Below are positions 35,401 through 47,700 of a stretch of DNA of 64,000 bases, one piece after another. The notes beneath the pieces are model-generated. The model was not told the DNA's origin. It did no database searches and was given only the letters and a program-made list of their open reading frames with translations. The DNA lies in assembly GCA_001655205.1 (NCBI GenBank), contig LPNZ01009518.1:1-64000 (forward strand). Direction: 5' to 3'. Origin of the DNA: Lenisia limosa (lineage: Eukaryota > Breviatea). Each line of letters begins with the position of its first letter. Within the stretch, counting starts at the first letter, position 1. The position numbers and the translations under genes were made by a program.

Positions 35401-36123
35401 GCACCATTGTCACCTCCCAATACCTTGCTGCCCCGGGTAGGAAAGGGTCTGTTATATCTTTTAACCATGGAAGATGGTTCTTTGATGTTGGTATTTTTGC
35501 TCTTCCTTTGTCTCTGCTGATTCTGTCAGATGATACCATCAACTTTGTCATGGACTCCTCCTGCGGTGTTGTCGCCACCATGGCTAAGTGGGCTCCGTGG
35601 CTCCTCCTCATCACCCTCGCTCGTGTGGACGGCTTCCACTTCCGTTTCCCTCAACACTAAGACATCCGTCGCCACCATCACTGCGAAAGGATCTGTATGC
35701 TGGTGACAAGGTGCTCCCATTACCAAAAATAATTCACTTTATAACAAAACAGTTGGAATTACAGTAGTTGAGGAATGAAGATAGCTGTTTTTGAAATGGT
35801 CATTTCGTCAATTATTAACTGACAGAATCTCTAATAAATATTTACTAAATATATATTTAGTATATATTAGTTCCTGTTTATGCTGATCCTCTCTCAACTG
35901 GTTTAATGACGATATTAGAGTGTCGAAGCCTTAAACCACTGGCTTCAGGAGTCTTCAAGTTCACTCTCCTGGATGGGGCCGGTTTGTTTCTTCTGTTTAT
36001 TTGGTCTGATTAACTATGTAGGAGAACCTCATCAAACAGGTGGTCTTCATCATGGCTAAGGCAAACCGCAGTCTCTTCATGCCTTTTGTTTCTTCTTCTT
36101 ACGCCATAGAACTGAAGCAATGA
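32436..36123 (+). CDS. unrecognised multi-exon helical protein
   Basis: The start MAKENVGVLQFLAQNSQL at 32436 joins in phase, across a 380-nt intron, to DLQSIALALTEDEAIVSAAV and AAATAIGREYPVWLFTLANT. Supported later exons include PAPVTSQAPTQRWTTVGEDI (about 34030), EYALGDLDDALRSLIPTFTT (34440), SRIKIALSKYEQIPPSPLLY (34652), YNATAFIRFFRHFETAGPAL then STFVETLEARCEEFKACCYY (34806), GLQRFQALRAASL (34992), SNDDIPGLSRAEMLMPCNES (35343), DDTINFVMDSSCGVVATMAK (35531) and ENLIKQVVFIMAKANRSLFM (36021). The stop is at 36121-36123. Third-position C/T bias supports these frames. Several frame joins do not close, so indels or missed exons are likely, and a gap lies at 34299-34372. No family recognised. Confidence 0.45.
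32630..32697 (+). repeat. dispersed MITE-like repeat, copy 1 (partial)
   Basis: Contains CGAGGATTTATCGAG followed by TTTAGTCTTTTT and ACTGAAGTGAAGC, matching the right half of the copy at 53603-53701. It lies in the first intron of the gene starting at 32436. Confidence 0.65.
33405..33480. repeat. AT palindromic microsatellite cluster
   Basis: ATATGATATAGTATAGTATATC-type tract in a long intron. Confidence 0.7.
34299..34372. other. assembly gap (74 N)
   Basis: Gap in the middle of the unrecognised plus-strand gene; coding bases may be missing. Confidence 0.95.
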
Positions 36124-36567
36124 TAATGTTGAGCTGCTAGCTGGATTTTAATGTGATGTATGTATTTTGTGAGTGATAAAAAAAAGTATAAAATCTCCTT
36201 TTTTTTTTTTGTACCTATAGGTTTGGGATTGAGCAAATATTTGTTGATTTACAAAGGACATCCCCACATCCAAATGTGGAGGGTACAAAAACAAAAAAAA
36301 ACNNNNNNNNNNNNNNNNNNNNNNNNNNNNNNNNNNNNNNNNNNNNNNNNNNNNNNNNNNNNNNNNNNNNNNNNNNNNNNNNNNNNNNGTGTTCAGGACG
36401 AAACGATGTTTTTTGAAGGAGTATCATCATTCTCTTGTAGCTAGACTCATAAAATCCCCCCTACCCCCTTTATCCTTCCCGACTCGTAAATGTGCAATTC
36501 TTATGATATTGATAGAAAATACATTGACGTTACACACACAAGGACAGCAGTATACATTCTCCACGAT
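36124..36567. other. convergent intergenic region with gap
   Basis: Contains a poly-T tract, a poly-A tract and an 86-base gap (36303-36388) between two convergent genes. No gene seen. Confidence 0.5.
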
Positions 36568-38120
36568 TTACAAAACTAAAGACAAAAGCTTAGCCACAAT
36601 ACATTGGCCAATCCGATTAGTGAATATATGTGAGGTTCCTGTACGGCACACATGATGGCGGAAGATAGCTTCAGTAACAGTGTTTCCAGTGGTGGTATTC
36701 AAGAGCATAGGCCGTTGTGTTCTGCATCCTGAAATCTGTAGCGCAACTGATTTTCCATTGCCTGTAACTGCTGTCACCTTTTCCTGTATCTGGTGGATAA
36801 TCAGTGATAGAAGCCAAATTTTCTCAAAGTTATATATGATAAAAATATTGACAAACAAAATGGTTAAAAAGAACACAATGAAAAAGAAAGAAGCCGAATT
36901 TACAACACCAACCTCTTTTATGAGGTTTTCCGATTCATCTGGTATCTGGCAGTCTTTTCCAAATGTGAGGCAGCCATCCCAGCGATTTTCAACCTATTAA
37001 TAATTATAAATGAAGACAAAGTTACAGTCATACTCTCAGAAAACGTGCAGTTATTGCAACTTCTCCTTCAAATTTTAAAACATACAGTGAAGAGCTATTT
37101 TTTGCCAGAGCCGGATTGTTAGTTTTATAATTCTAAGTTTGTTAAATAACATGATAATATTACCTGTCCAATCTCAAGTGTAGGTCGTCTTTTAGAGGTC
37201 GTATGGGAGATAAGATTGATGATACCACTTTTCACAAAGATCTAGAGAGAATCAACGGAAAACAAAAATCAACTTACAGCAGGGGGTAAAATAGATGTAT
37301 CAACATTTAATATGGAATGGATCAGATCTATAGACGAGTCAAAAATAAAAAAAAGTCTCACCAGGAGCAGTTAAAGTGCCTAAAATGTGCTGCGTCATGT
37401 TGGAATTACCTATTCTTGAAACCAATTTTTGAAGTTCTTCACTGGTTAAATTGATGGTTGGGTCCTGATAACGGTAAGGCTGCATAATTACAAACCTCTA
37501 AATTTACTAGCTTATCCAAAAGAGATTTATTTACTTCTAGGTTGTGACACGCTTCAATATGCTTCAAAAAGACATTATCAAGAGCAAATACGTTGTTCTC
37601 TATCCTGTAGTACAACTTTTGGTTGACACGGATACGCTCTGATAGGTTAGCAATTACATGACCATTAAAACAGGGATTCAAATGGGAAATTTGTCTTTAA
37701 TATCAGTTTAATTTTCAAAGCCTTTCTTGGAGCGATATAATAGTATATCATATGATATGCATATTATTAGACTTTGTTTTGATAATGGGTCTTTTGTCTC
37801 TTTCGGGAAAGGAGTAAAAGAGGCAAAAGTGGCGTGAATCAAAATTAATATGACGCGGAAAAAAGTATAACGTACTTTGGAAAACCGAACCAACTTTCCA
37901 TTTGGAACCCTGCTTTAAAATACATAATGAACGTGGTAGGTCTTGACCAGAAGAGAAATCTGATCCAGTCAACACATACCACGGTCATGGTGTACTATAT
38001 CATTGAATATGTAAGAATAAAACAATCAAAGCACAAGTGTCAATGGACTAAAATGCACTCAGCATTACCCTCGTGTTAGCTTCTTTACCAATTACCCATT
38101 TCGACTAGAAAGGTAATATA
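36568..38120 (-). CDS. unrecognised multi-exon protein (3' part of a possible larger gene)
   Basis: Minus-strand exons from about 38110 leftward read KWVIGKEANTR, VHHDRDLPRSLCILKQGSKW, RIRVNQKLYYRIENNVFALD then NVFLKHIEACHNLEVNKSLL, DPTINLTSEELQKLVSRIGN, DLIHSILNVDTSILPP, IFVKSGIINLISHTTSKRRP and VENRWDGCLTFGKDCQIPDE. The last exon contains IQEKVTAVTGNGKSVALQIS and ends AKLLSLVL at 36568. Introns are 30-140 nt. The protein is well formed with C-terminal beta-like segments, but I do not recognise the family. There is no good start at the right side, so the 5' part is probably the gene at 39930-41787, across a 1.8-kb repeat-rich intron. Confidence 0.5.
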
Positions 38121-38189
38121 TTGGATACCATGTCAATTTTATTTAAAAAAAGGCTGTTTCATCGAAAAAGAGCAAAGAGTCGTCAGACA

Positions 38190-38490
38190 ATCCTTTCATA
38201 ATAATGAAGAACAATGAGTCATCCTGCTACACTTCCATAGTTATGAAAAGAACAATGAGTCATAATATAACTTTTTGTCTCATTTTCACGCGTCTGAACT
38301 GTCATAGAAATGAAGTACTATAAGCTATCATGCTAAATGCCATCGACATGAAAAAAACAATTAACAATCATATCACACTTTCAGATTAAGAAGAATCTTG
38401 AGTCATGATACCACACTTTGATAGATATGAAGAAAACCAGTCATTTTTTGCACTTTCGAAATGAGGAATATCATACTTGCAGTCATTACC
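38190..38490. repeat. degenerate tandem repeat (period about 50-60 bp)
   Basis: Repeated degenerate units built around ATGAAGAACAATGAGTCAT followed by CACACTTTCATAG-like bases, seen at about 38203, 38245, 38350, 38395 and 38430. No coding potential. Confidence 0.6.
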
Positions 38491-38499
38491 ACTTTCTTT

Positions 38500-39929
38500 A
38501 TTTAAAAATTGTCAATAGGTTAACCCGTATATAATATATCATTGAGACCTTTCGGTCAATTATCATACGAGTGGATATGAGGGATCATATCACTTCGTGA
38601 TAGTAAATGCCTGTGAAAATGATTCAAAAAGTGATGTGGTTGTTTTTGGGCAAAATGGATATTCCAAAAAGTCCACTTTCATGAAATATCCAATTTGTCC
38701 AAAAAGTCCACTTAAATACCAAGATCCAACACAAACATTTACAACAGGTCAATTCTAAGGCCTCGGATTATCTCTAGCATACTTTAAACACATTTTCCTT
38801 TAACTGCATTATCGAATCTCATTTATCACCAAACGGTTGATGTTTTTATTTGGCACATATGATGTATAAGGATGTTCTCAGGCCTAACTGTATACTACGG
38901 TACTTGAGCGCCTGGGGAGATAATCTTCTCCCTTCTGTATTTAGACAAGAATAAAATGAAGCAGGTCGTATCCTTTTGATGCTGAATACTTTATTTGAAA
39001 AATTGAAAGACACTGGCTGGCTTGTAATGTTTATCAACCTGCTTCAGGCAAAAAATGACGTGTCATTGTTTTAAAACGGGTCAACAGCGTATTATTTTTT
39101 GTTTCTGGTTCTTATTATCGTAGATAACTCGGTCATAGAGTCAATAAACTGCTGCCCATTTCCAGAGCTTCTTGGAGATAATCCATATTGAAAAGGTCCC
39201 CTTTTATAGTATATAGTTTAATATAATATACATGTATGCTATTGCAATGAGAAATAAAAAATAAGGCTGCATCTGGCTGAAGCCGTCCACACNNNNNNNN
39301 NNTCTGTGCACACAGCTTTCTGCGTGCCTCCCTAGTATACCGACAAAGGTACAATAGCCCCTGTATAATAACCCATGTAGGCCCTCCTAAATCCGTCTTA
39401 TGCCACAGATTCAGGAGGTACCAGAGAGTTAGAATTGCAGACATCAGAGGCTTTATAGAAAAATATTCATAAATATTGAAACGTCCTCAAAGGAGAACAG
39501 ATTATAAGGGGCTCAATAGAAGGAAAAGGTCACAGGTGGAAGATCCCTTAGTCTATGAGGCCGGTGAGGTTGCTTAGGACAAGAGTCCTCAGTTTCATCA
39601 TATACAATATATAGTACACTGTCCATGGTAAATCTTGGCCGAAATGAATCAGATTTCCCTTCGGAAAATCGGTCAAGATTCATCATGGTCAATGAATATT
39701 ATATCATACACAGTATAATACAGTCATATAATTGTTAATCCATCTGAAAAAGGAATAAGTTATTTGGCTTATTGCATTAGATCACAGGAAAACATTCAGA
39801 ATTTGAGACCATTATATCAACTCGCATGAAAATTGATAACCAAATCTCTCTGAATAATCAACCCCAGCAACCATATATCGCAGTTTTTAAATGATAATTC
39901 GAGATAAAATTGTTGGATTGGTTCTATCA
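38500..39929. other. non-coding stretch (intron or intergenic) rich in small repeats
   Basis: No supported exon. It contains a duplicated CCAAAAAGTCCACT segment (about 38670 and 38699), a 10-N gap at 39293-39302 and a hairpin at 39624-39687. Confidence 0.5.
39624..39687. repeat. 64-bp hairpin
   Basis: CATGGTAAATCTTGGCCGA at 39624 pairs with TCGGTCAAGATTCATCATG at 39669-39687 with few mismatches. It could be a short fold-back element or a structured RNA element. Confidence 0.55.
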
Positions 39930-41787
39930 TTACCTTTAAAATATGACAATTCGGTGCCTGATGTTAAAATGCAAAAGTATCGCACATCTGATACGTCTCC
40001 AATGTAAGCTAGGGAGTGAAAAACATAATCAGGTTAGATTCATCATCTGGTACGCTTCCCCCACATGGCAGAATGGCATGCTCTGAATGTGCCAGAACTA
40101 TCGCATTAACCGGAAAAGGGTCATACAGTCTTGCAGTCAATGGGTCCCATTCATATTCTTCATTCTAAACAGTTGTGAGAAGTATTAATGGTCGCGTATA
40201 CCAAAGCAGCATTTTGATGAATTATTTGGTTAATTTCTTCCTTTGTCAGGTCAAGAAGAGTTTTATCAGCAGGAAGCGTCACTTCTAAACATGTAACACC
40301 CAATCTACGACAAACCTCTAGAAGCAACCTTATTAATTAAATACTGCATTGTCGTGTATTCAATTAGATCGGGTGGTTCCATTCCGAGTTGATGAGAACT
40401 GCTTGATGTTGCAAACAAGGTTTGTGCGTCAACTATCTCTTGTGACCACTCTAAGCCCACAGAACAAGAAGATATCAGTTGTCCAGAAGGTAAAACTCCA
40501 GAAAATGAGAAAGCCATCAACGGCATTCCGCTAAGTTTGCAAGCAGCATTATGCTCATGAAGCTATATACATATGTGAATAGATGAAGCAGGATAAAGCT
40601 CACCTTTTGTAAAAGAGATGCAATAGTATCAGTAAATGATCGAGAGAGGGAACTTGAGTCTCTACCAAACCCAGTCTTTCTTTTCAAGACAGACAGTAAA
40701 GCTACAGCTGTTAAAACAAAAATAATGAAGTGTCAGCACCTCTAGCCGGATCTGAACCTCTAACACAATTGAAAATGCGTGCAGTTTTAGTGTCTGCAAA
40801 TTAAGAAATGGGCTATCTACCTTGGGTACAAAGTACTTTAAAGACAACATACCGATTTTTCCGTAATAGACACAGTCTGCTAGCTGATAACTGAAGTCCT
40901 CGATGACATCTGTGTGTTACCAATATCTTGATAGTGATACAAACCAATGGTAGTCTTTTGCCGATACGATTTGAATCTGCTCCTGATGTTTTGATAATAA
41001 TCGATATTGCTTGAATTTCGGATATCTCTATTATAAATACATGGTTAGCTTCATACCCGAGTTTGACTTGAATGTAGACGCTTCTAAGCAGTGACATTAG
41101 AAATAAATAATGATGAATATCCATCATTATATATACTAGGGAGGTTGTAATGTACTGTTGAGATATAGCCAAGCTAACCAGAAAGAATTTTTCTAAAATC
41201 AGGAGAAATCTGTCTGGTAATCTGAATATATAAGAGCTTGGATTATCAAAAAGAATATACTACAAATAAAAAAAAATTAAAAACTATACCTTCCTCTGTA
41301 ATGGTGTTTTCTCAGTTGGCCTTGGACGATGAGAGGTGTCATTGATAGGCTCATGAATACCTAGAGATAGATTGGTCAAAACTATACTTATTATATTACT
41401 ACAGACCAGGTTCACAATCTGATGTAATTTCCGTCGTCTCACAAATCGCTGGGTCTGATGATGATTCAATGTCTATATTCGGTAAAATGTTCTATGATTA
41501 GGATTGACTGAAGAAAATACTAACCATTAGCCTCGGATTCAGGTTCTTCAACATCATCCATAAGTACTGGTGACACTGAAGGTTGAACAGGTTCAACTTG
41601 TGCTTGTGTCTCCAGGTCAGTTTCTGCTGCTCTCTTCCTTGCTCCAAAACGCTAGCAGAAAATGAAATTTACTTCTCACACCACAGTATATTCACAATCC
41701 CACCATATTTCATAATTTGCGTACCATATTAGGAAGAGCATCATCCTCATCTTCAAAAGGTACATGGGAAGCGGATTCCACTTCCAT
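39930..41787 (-). CDS. unrecognised multi-exon protein with acidic N-terminus
   Basis: The start MEVESASHVPFEDEDDALPN at 41787 is followed by disordered acidic exons (KRAAETDLETQAQVEPVQPS; DDVEEPESEAN; PAICETTEITSDCEPG; RPRPTEKTPLQRK). Folded-looking exons follow: YILFDNPSSYIF, FIIEISEIQAISIIIKTSGA then DSNRIGKRLPL, KTGFGRDSSSLSRSFTDTIA, AACKLSGMPLMAFSFSGVLP, RLGVTCLEVTLPADKTLLDL then TKEEINQIIHQNAALVY, EEYEWDPLTARLYDPFPVNA and AYIGDVSDVRYFCILTSGTE near 40000. Exon signals are clear, but I cannot name the family. The gene probably continues into the exons at 36568-38120. It is divergent from the phospholipase B-like gene, 278 bp away. Confidence 0.55.
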
Positions 41788-42065
41788 CGTTGGAAAAGTG
41801 AGGTAGGAGGGCAAGGAAAGGGAAGTATGTAACTGATAAACCCTTGCTGATATTACGAAAAGAAGACGTTTTTGACTAATAAGTACAGTTTTGCAGAAGA
41901 GGAAGAACACGGTATTGATGTTCCAATAATGGCTACAAGTGGCCCACTTTCTGGGAGTTGGCATCACCTGCCGGTCACCCACTGCTTACTGGATTATTTG
42001 ATTTTCATGATTTTTTTTGCTTGCTTTCTGTTTTAACAAAACAGCAAAATAACAAACATCAAACA

Positions 42066-44743
42066 ATGATAAAAAGAGTGTTATTGGGACTACTGTGCCT
42101 TTGTACCGTGGTTGCAGGAGAGGAGTATTTTGCCTCTTGCACTGAAGACAACATCAAAGCGTGTACACTCACCAAAGGAGGTGGGTAGATGAATTTTATC
42201 ATTTCCGACAATAAAAATAGTTTTAATGAGGGGCATAAATATGTTATGAGATGCCACATCTTCATTCCTTTCCGCTTATTGTGCCGAGACCTGTTTATTC
42301 CGCTTGTCGTGTGCTCCTACGCAGACCAAACTCCTTAAAAATCGTTTCTTTCCTTTTTTTTAGCTTAAATAGTGGAGTAACATTGGTTGAGACTATGTGC
42401 TGGCAATGGTTGTTGTCACGATTTATACAATTTACTTTCGCAGGACCAATCTTTAGCCTCTACAATTTGGGTATATTTGGCTGAACAATGGCCAGAGGCC
42501 TGTTTTAAAATTGACATTATATTGAGAAATAATTCAGGTTCCTCATATTCTAGCACCCAAGAATGATGACTGGCAGGCGTATATAATGTGGAACAACACA
42601 ATTGCTGAGGTACGGGTCCTACTAAACTCCACATGACTGATACTTTAGTATGGCTTTGGTGATATGGATGTCAAGATAAACCACAAACACAGTGCCAAGC
42701 TGGATATTAAGTTCTATGCTGCTGGAGTCCTTGAAGGTGCTATCTCTGCGGATCCGTGAGCTGTGTTTTTTGTGTAACGATGCAGGATTTGGAACCAATA
42801 CGTTAATCTTCACTACTTCACCTTCCCCGACACCCCAGAAGACTATATGCCAGATTGTGAGTGGTGCAAGCCATCATATTTATTATCCTAGTGATTTATG
42901 AATTTGTTGAAATGCAACGAAATTGGGTTGAGGTAAGCAAGTGCTCACCCCTGGTCATTTTACAGATTGAAGTTGGGAACAACTATGATGACGAGTTTTG
43001 GCAAGAAATTGGCCATTCAATGTATCAGTTCAATGGACTTCTTGCTGGATTCCAATCTCAAAAGGTTGCTCCATTGTAGGACTTCTTTTTAGCTCTGACG
43101 GGTAGTGAGATGAGCCGTGCGCACTTCATGCTTGCCACATCATTTGGAGACTTTTTTGAGATTGTTGGAAAGTTCACTCCTGGAGCCCGCACAGTATGAT
43201 CTGCTGTTGATGGTTGATCTTTTAGGACTGGGATAACATCAGCACCGAGGAAGCTAATATCGAACTTCTCACCCAAGTTAGGCCGGTTTGGGCATTCTGA
43301 TGTTTTAGGGGCATTGCTCAGCACTCATTCGTGTCACACCCGATCTGACTGACCTTATTGCCGCGCACAATTCGTGAGTCTGGTTGTGTACAGGTGATCA
43401 TCTCTTAGATGGTTCACTTTTGCTGCTTCGGCTGGTCGTGCCATCAAGAAAACTAATTTCCCGAACTCTCGAGGCGAACAAGTCCAGGTGAGACCACTAG
43501 GAATCCGTCACTCTCAACTTTTATTGTCATGCCATTGTTGTTAACAGTCAGGTCCACATGTCGTCTTACACTGGCGCGGTATCTTCTAATGACGACTACT
43601 ATCTCACCTCGCACGGACTACAGGTGCGTGTTCACAGGGGGGTTTACCAGGTTCCAATACAGTCTTGACATTAAAAATCCATAATAAATCTTCCCGCGAG
43701 ATATGATTCTGACATCATAGGTTATTGAGACCTCCCTCAACGTTCTTGACTCGCAGCTCTACGACCTTGGTTTGTTTTAATTGTTGTTAACATTTAGTGA
43801 AACCTGAGTCTTTGCTTTACTGGGAGCGAGTGATGGCAGCCAACCGCCTTGCCCGCACTCCTGAAGAATGGACCTCTCTTTTCAAGAGACAGAATTCTGG
43901 AACCTACAAGTAAGTAGCAGGTTGTTTTCTTACATCAAAGCAATCAATGGATGGTGTTGTCTTACAAGCGCTTCACCCCTGGCAAGCCAATGCCACCCAA
44001 TACATTCAGGTAGGGTCTTTGTAAGTGGTCATCTTCAGGGTCCTCGAACAGGCTCCAGGTCTTGTTGTCGACAAGGATATGACTGATACCCTGGCAATGG
44101 CCGGGTTGGTGGGGATGGCACTTGTGGAATAAGTCTCGTCAATAACTATTCCAAATTTAAATTTGACTGACATCACAGATTCTGGCCCTCTTTCAACATC
44201 CCCTATTTCGATGAGGTATTCAATTACCTTGGTTACAAGAAGTACACTGAGGTTCATGGCAACTACTTCACCTACCAAATGGTAACAGACCGTCAGTTTA
44301 ACAATACAGTGTCCGCGCGCCACCATCTTCAGGCGTGACGCGCAGAGTGTCATGAACATCAAAGACATGATGGAAGTCATCAGACAGAACGACTACAAAC
44401 ACGACCCCCTGGCCCTTGGTCACCCTGGTAACCAAATTGCCTCCCGATTTGATTTGGACTCTGACCGGCCACGCCTTGCCGGCACATACGACGCCAAAGT
44501 CACTGACTACAACAGCTTCATGAATGATCTCACGGTACGGGTCTTCTTCGTCTTCTCGTCTTATAATTAGATGTACGCTGTGGGAGGTCCAATTGCCAAC
44601 ACTAACATCCCTGCTTTCCAATGGTAAGACCCTTAGATCGGGTAACACTCAGGTCAACATCGCCTTTTGAGAAGATCCCCCACCAAGGCCTTCCAGATGG
44701 TCCTTACAACTACGCCTGGCGCCTGTACGAATCTAGAACTTAG
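42066..44743 (+). CDS. PLBD-like: phospholipase B-like protein (PLBD / lamina ancestor family)
   Basis: The signal peptide MIKRVLLGLLCLCTVVAGEE starts at 42066. Exons then give EVPHILAPKNDDWQAYIMWN, YGFGDMDVKINHKHSAKLDI, NLHYFTFPDTPEDYMPDC, YDDEFWQEIGHSMYQFNGLL and SRAHFMLATSFGDFFEIVGK. GHCSALIRVTPDLTDLIAAH carries the N-terminal-nucleophile cysteine (HCSAL) at which family members self-cleave. WFTFAASAGRAIKKTNFPNS, YWERVMAANRLARTPEEWTS, LFKRQNSGTYK, WMVLSYKRFTPGKPMPPNTF, VLEQAPGLVVDKDMTDTLA, FWPSFNIPYFDEVFNYLGYK, MMEVIRQNDYKHDPLALGHP and SPFEKIPHQGLPDGPYNYAW follow the family in order. The stop is at 44741-44743. These are secreted or lysosomal amidase/phospholipase-type hydrolases. About seventeen introns, several under 50 nt. 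It converges on MMS19 with 48 bp between stops. Confidence 0.93.
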
Positions 44744-44791
44744 GAAATGTACTCATGGTTAAGGAGAACTGAATTGAAATGATTACCATAA

Positions 44792-47700
44792 TTACTTGCT
44801 TGAGCCGACAAGATACCATTTTCCTCTTGCAGATGCAGCGGCTCTGCGCACCACTCGTTTAGGGTCACTCAGCACCGGCATCTTCAACGTCAGCATAGAG
44901 CAGACTTACCAGGGTGGCAATGACCTTGCCACGTGATTTGAGACTTGCCTTTTCAGGAAGGCTTGAGGACAGTTGTGCGATGAGCAGGAGGGCTGCCTCT
45001 CGAACCGCCTATTAACATTACAAGGGAAGGGTGGCTCAAAGGCCCTAACACCAGCATACAGGAGGAGAAGGAAGCACACAGAGAGCAAGGGATTTTGAAA
45101 GGAGAGTTGAAGACGGCAGGGCTGATGTTTTGGCCTCGGACTAAACAATGAGCAAAATTCAAACCGAACGCTTACCATTGCAGTGAGAGTAGTGAGGATT
45201 CTAGGGTGATGAATTGGACTTCCAGTTGACAATGAAGAAATAAGCATCGGAATCGTCTACAAGGTCAACGATATGGTCATCTCACCTCAGCTGAACGATC
45301 AATGAGAACTTCTGTCGGGACTTTGGAAGCCATGCAAGCGAAGATGCCAAGAAGACGGACCTACCATAGGTAAGATAAAACCTTGAGGTGAAGCAACAAA
45401 CCTGGCCGTCAGTATCAGACAGTCGCCACTCGGATTGCAAGTCCCCTACCATCGACAGTAGCAGTGAGCGCCTCCAGAAAAGGGCTTCAACAGAGCCGAC
45501 TAAACCATCACACGACAAGCAGACGTACCTTCTCCACAAAGTCCGATATACTGTGATGTCAAGGCGTGTGTGAGGCCCGCAGCAGCTGACAAGTTATCAA
45601 TAAAAGGATCGTCATACCTCCGGCAGCATATTCAGCATGATTGTCAGAAAGAACCATCAGTCCAGCGGTCTAGGATGTCATGAAATCATGAAACAATGTC
45701 AAATCAACAAATACCCAAACAAAGGCTACTGAAACGACACTACAGACAAACAATATTCGCCTTGTGCATACTTGAACATCGACATCGGTTCGAGAACCGG
45801 AAAGGAGTACCAAGTCCTTGACCAAGGGGATGAGAGTATCATGACCTGCTGAAAGCGATCCAATACAGATCTGAGAGGATCGTCAATAATGTTGATGTGA
45901 GAATGAAAAAAAGAAGTGGAAGAAACATTTCCCCGACCAAATTGGTATCAGAACCCACCCAAGAGAGAAGTTCGGCCGATCGTTTGGGATCGCCATTCGA
46001 GGCGCAGGCAACGTAGTAGGGAAGAACACTGGGTGGACAGCGGTTGGTGAAGACACCAATTGCAGGCAAAACGGACCCGTCTCCCTCCTGAAAGGGGTGA
46101 GAAGATGCCAAGCCTACCCCTTGGACATAGGAAACGACAAGCTTTGTCATGAAGGCTGTGAGGTAGTCTGGAACTTCGACCATTCGGCTTGGCAGAAGTG
46201 GAACGTACATAGGGCCTTCAACAGTTTCTGAATCATTAGACGTTTAAGCCCTTACCAAGAGACTCTTTGAGAACTTCGGCTGACTTGTCTTTGAGTGCAA
46301 AAGGACCTGTTCTAAAAAGTGAGTAACAAGTTAAACAGCATAGCATCATTGTCACACAAACCTGAGGAGAGACATAAAGCCGGTTTCAATTGCAGTCGGG
46401 CAAGTGGGGTTGAGAGTCAGCTACGATATCACACCAATTTCGAAGGAAGCAAACCTGTTCCGGTTTGGGGAGACAAGACGAATGCTCCTTGAGAGTATTC
46501 TTGAGAAGAGAATGAAGAGACAGCAAAGCTGCAGTGAACGCACTAATATGTTACCTAGTTATCAGAGCCTACGCTTCCGGTTTGGATTTTAATGGCAGAA
46601 TAGACACCAAATCGTGTACAGCTGTCATAATCGCAAGGGCCTGTTCGTCTAAAGATATCAGAATGAAGAAACATTATATACTGACAAATCACTGTCATAA
46701 CACTTATGAGGCTCTCATTCCCCATACCATTGGTAGCAAGTTTTTCGCAAGGGACTCCTTCAATAAGGCGTGAAATAACAGAAGGGGCAAGAACTGAGCT
46801 CTCCTGACAGATGCACGAAAGAGTCTTCAGAGACTCAGTTGATGGTTTGTTCAGAAGTTGACAGAGGATAGGCTCGGCAATGTCGACGCTGCTTGTGCCA
46901 AGCACTCGTGCCTAAGGCGTCATGTCAGATGTCTGATCCCTACTAATGCGGTTTGGGCGGCATCCGAAGCGGTTGTCGGACCAATGGCAATTCGGTATAA
47001 ATCTGCCGCAACTTCTGCAGCCTCCTTATCCGAGAGATCACCACCAAGTTTACCAAGACCTAGCTCATGAGATCGCAAAACGGCCTACCCTTAGCGCCGG
47101 AAGCAACCACAATGTCAGCGCTATGCCGGATGGCTGCTGTAAAAGCCTAAAGAGTGACAAGGTTGTTGGAAACATACAAAAGTATCACATATCATTGTGC
47201 AACTATTGATAATGGAAACAATCAAAACCCTTTAGAGTACAAGAAAATAAGAATATTAAGGAGTCTGTTCATTGGTTAGAAGCTAAACACTATTCCTATC
47301 CCAAGGGAGACCTACAGACCTTAAGAAGAGCGCCACGATAGCGAACAGCAGTTTGTGACTCCTTTGACACACCATACATCTCGGCCATCCAAATGACACT
47401 GAAGGCCACATGCGACTCCGCATCTGGGGGAGACCCACACCCGTCATCATCGCGAACCTCTTCAATGGGATCCGAAATACGAGCGTGGTCCAGGATTGGG
47501 AGACTGGTGGAGACAACCAGGTCGGATATCGTCCCTATGTCGGGTTAATTGCAGTGCCAAACAAGCTGGAACATTAATATATTGGGAATGCTATGTCAAT
47601 CTATGCCATCAATTCAATCTATGTCATCAATTCAACTCCATTCCCCACCAGGAACTGCGGCTAATCTACAGAGGATTTCAGCGCATCTGTGACCAAGGGG

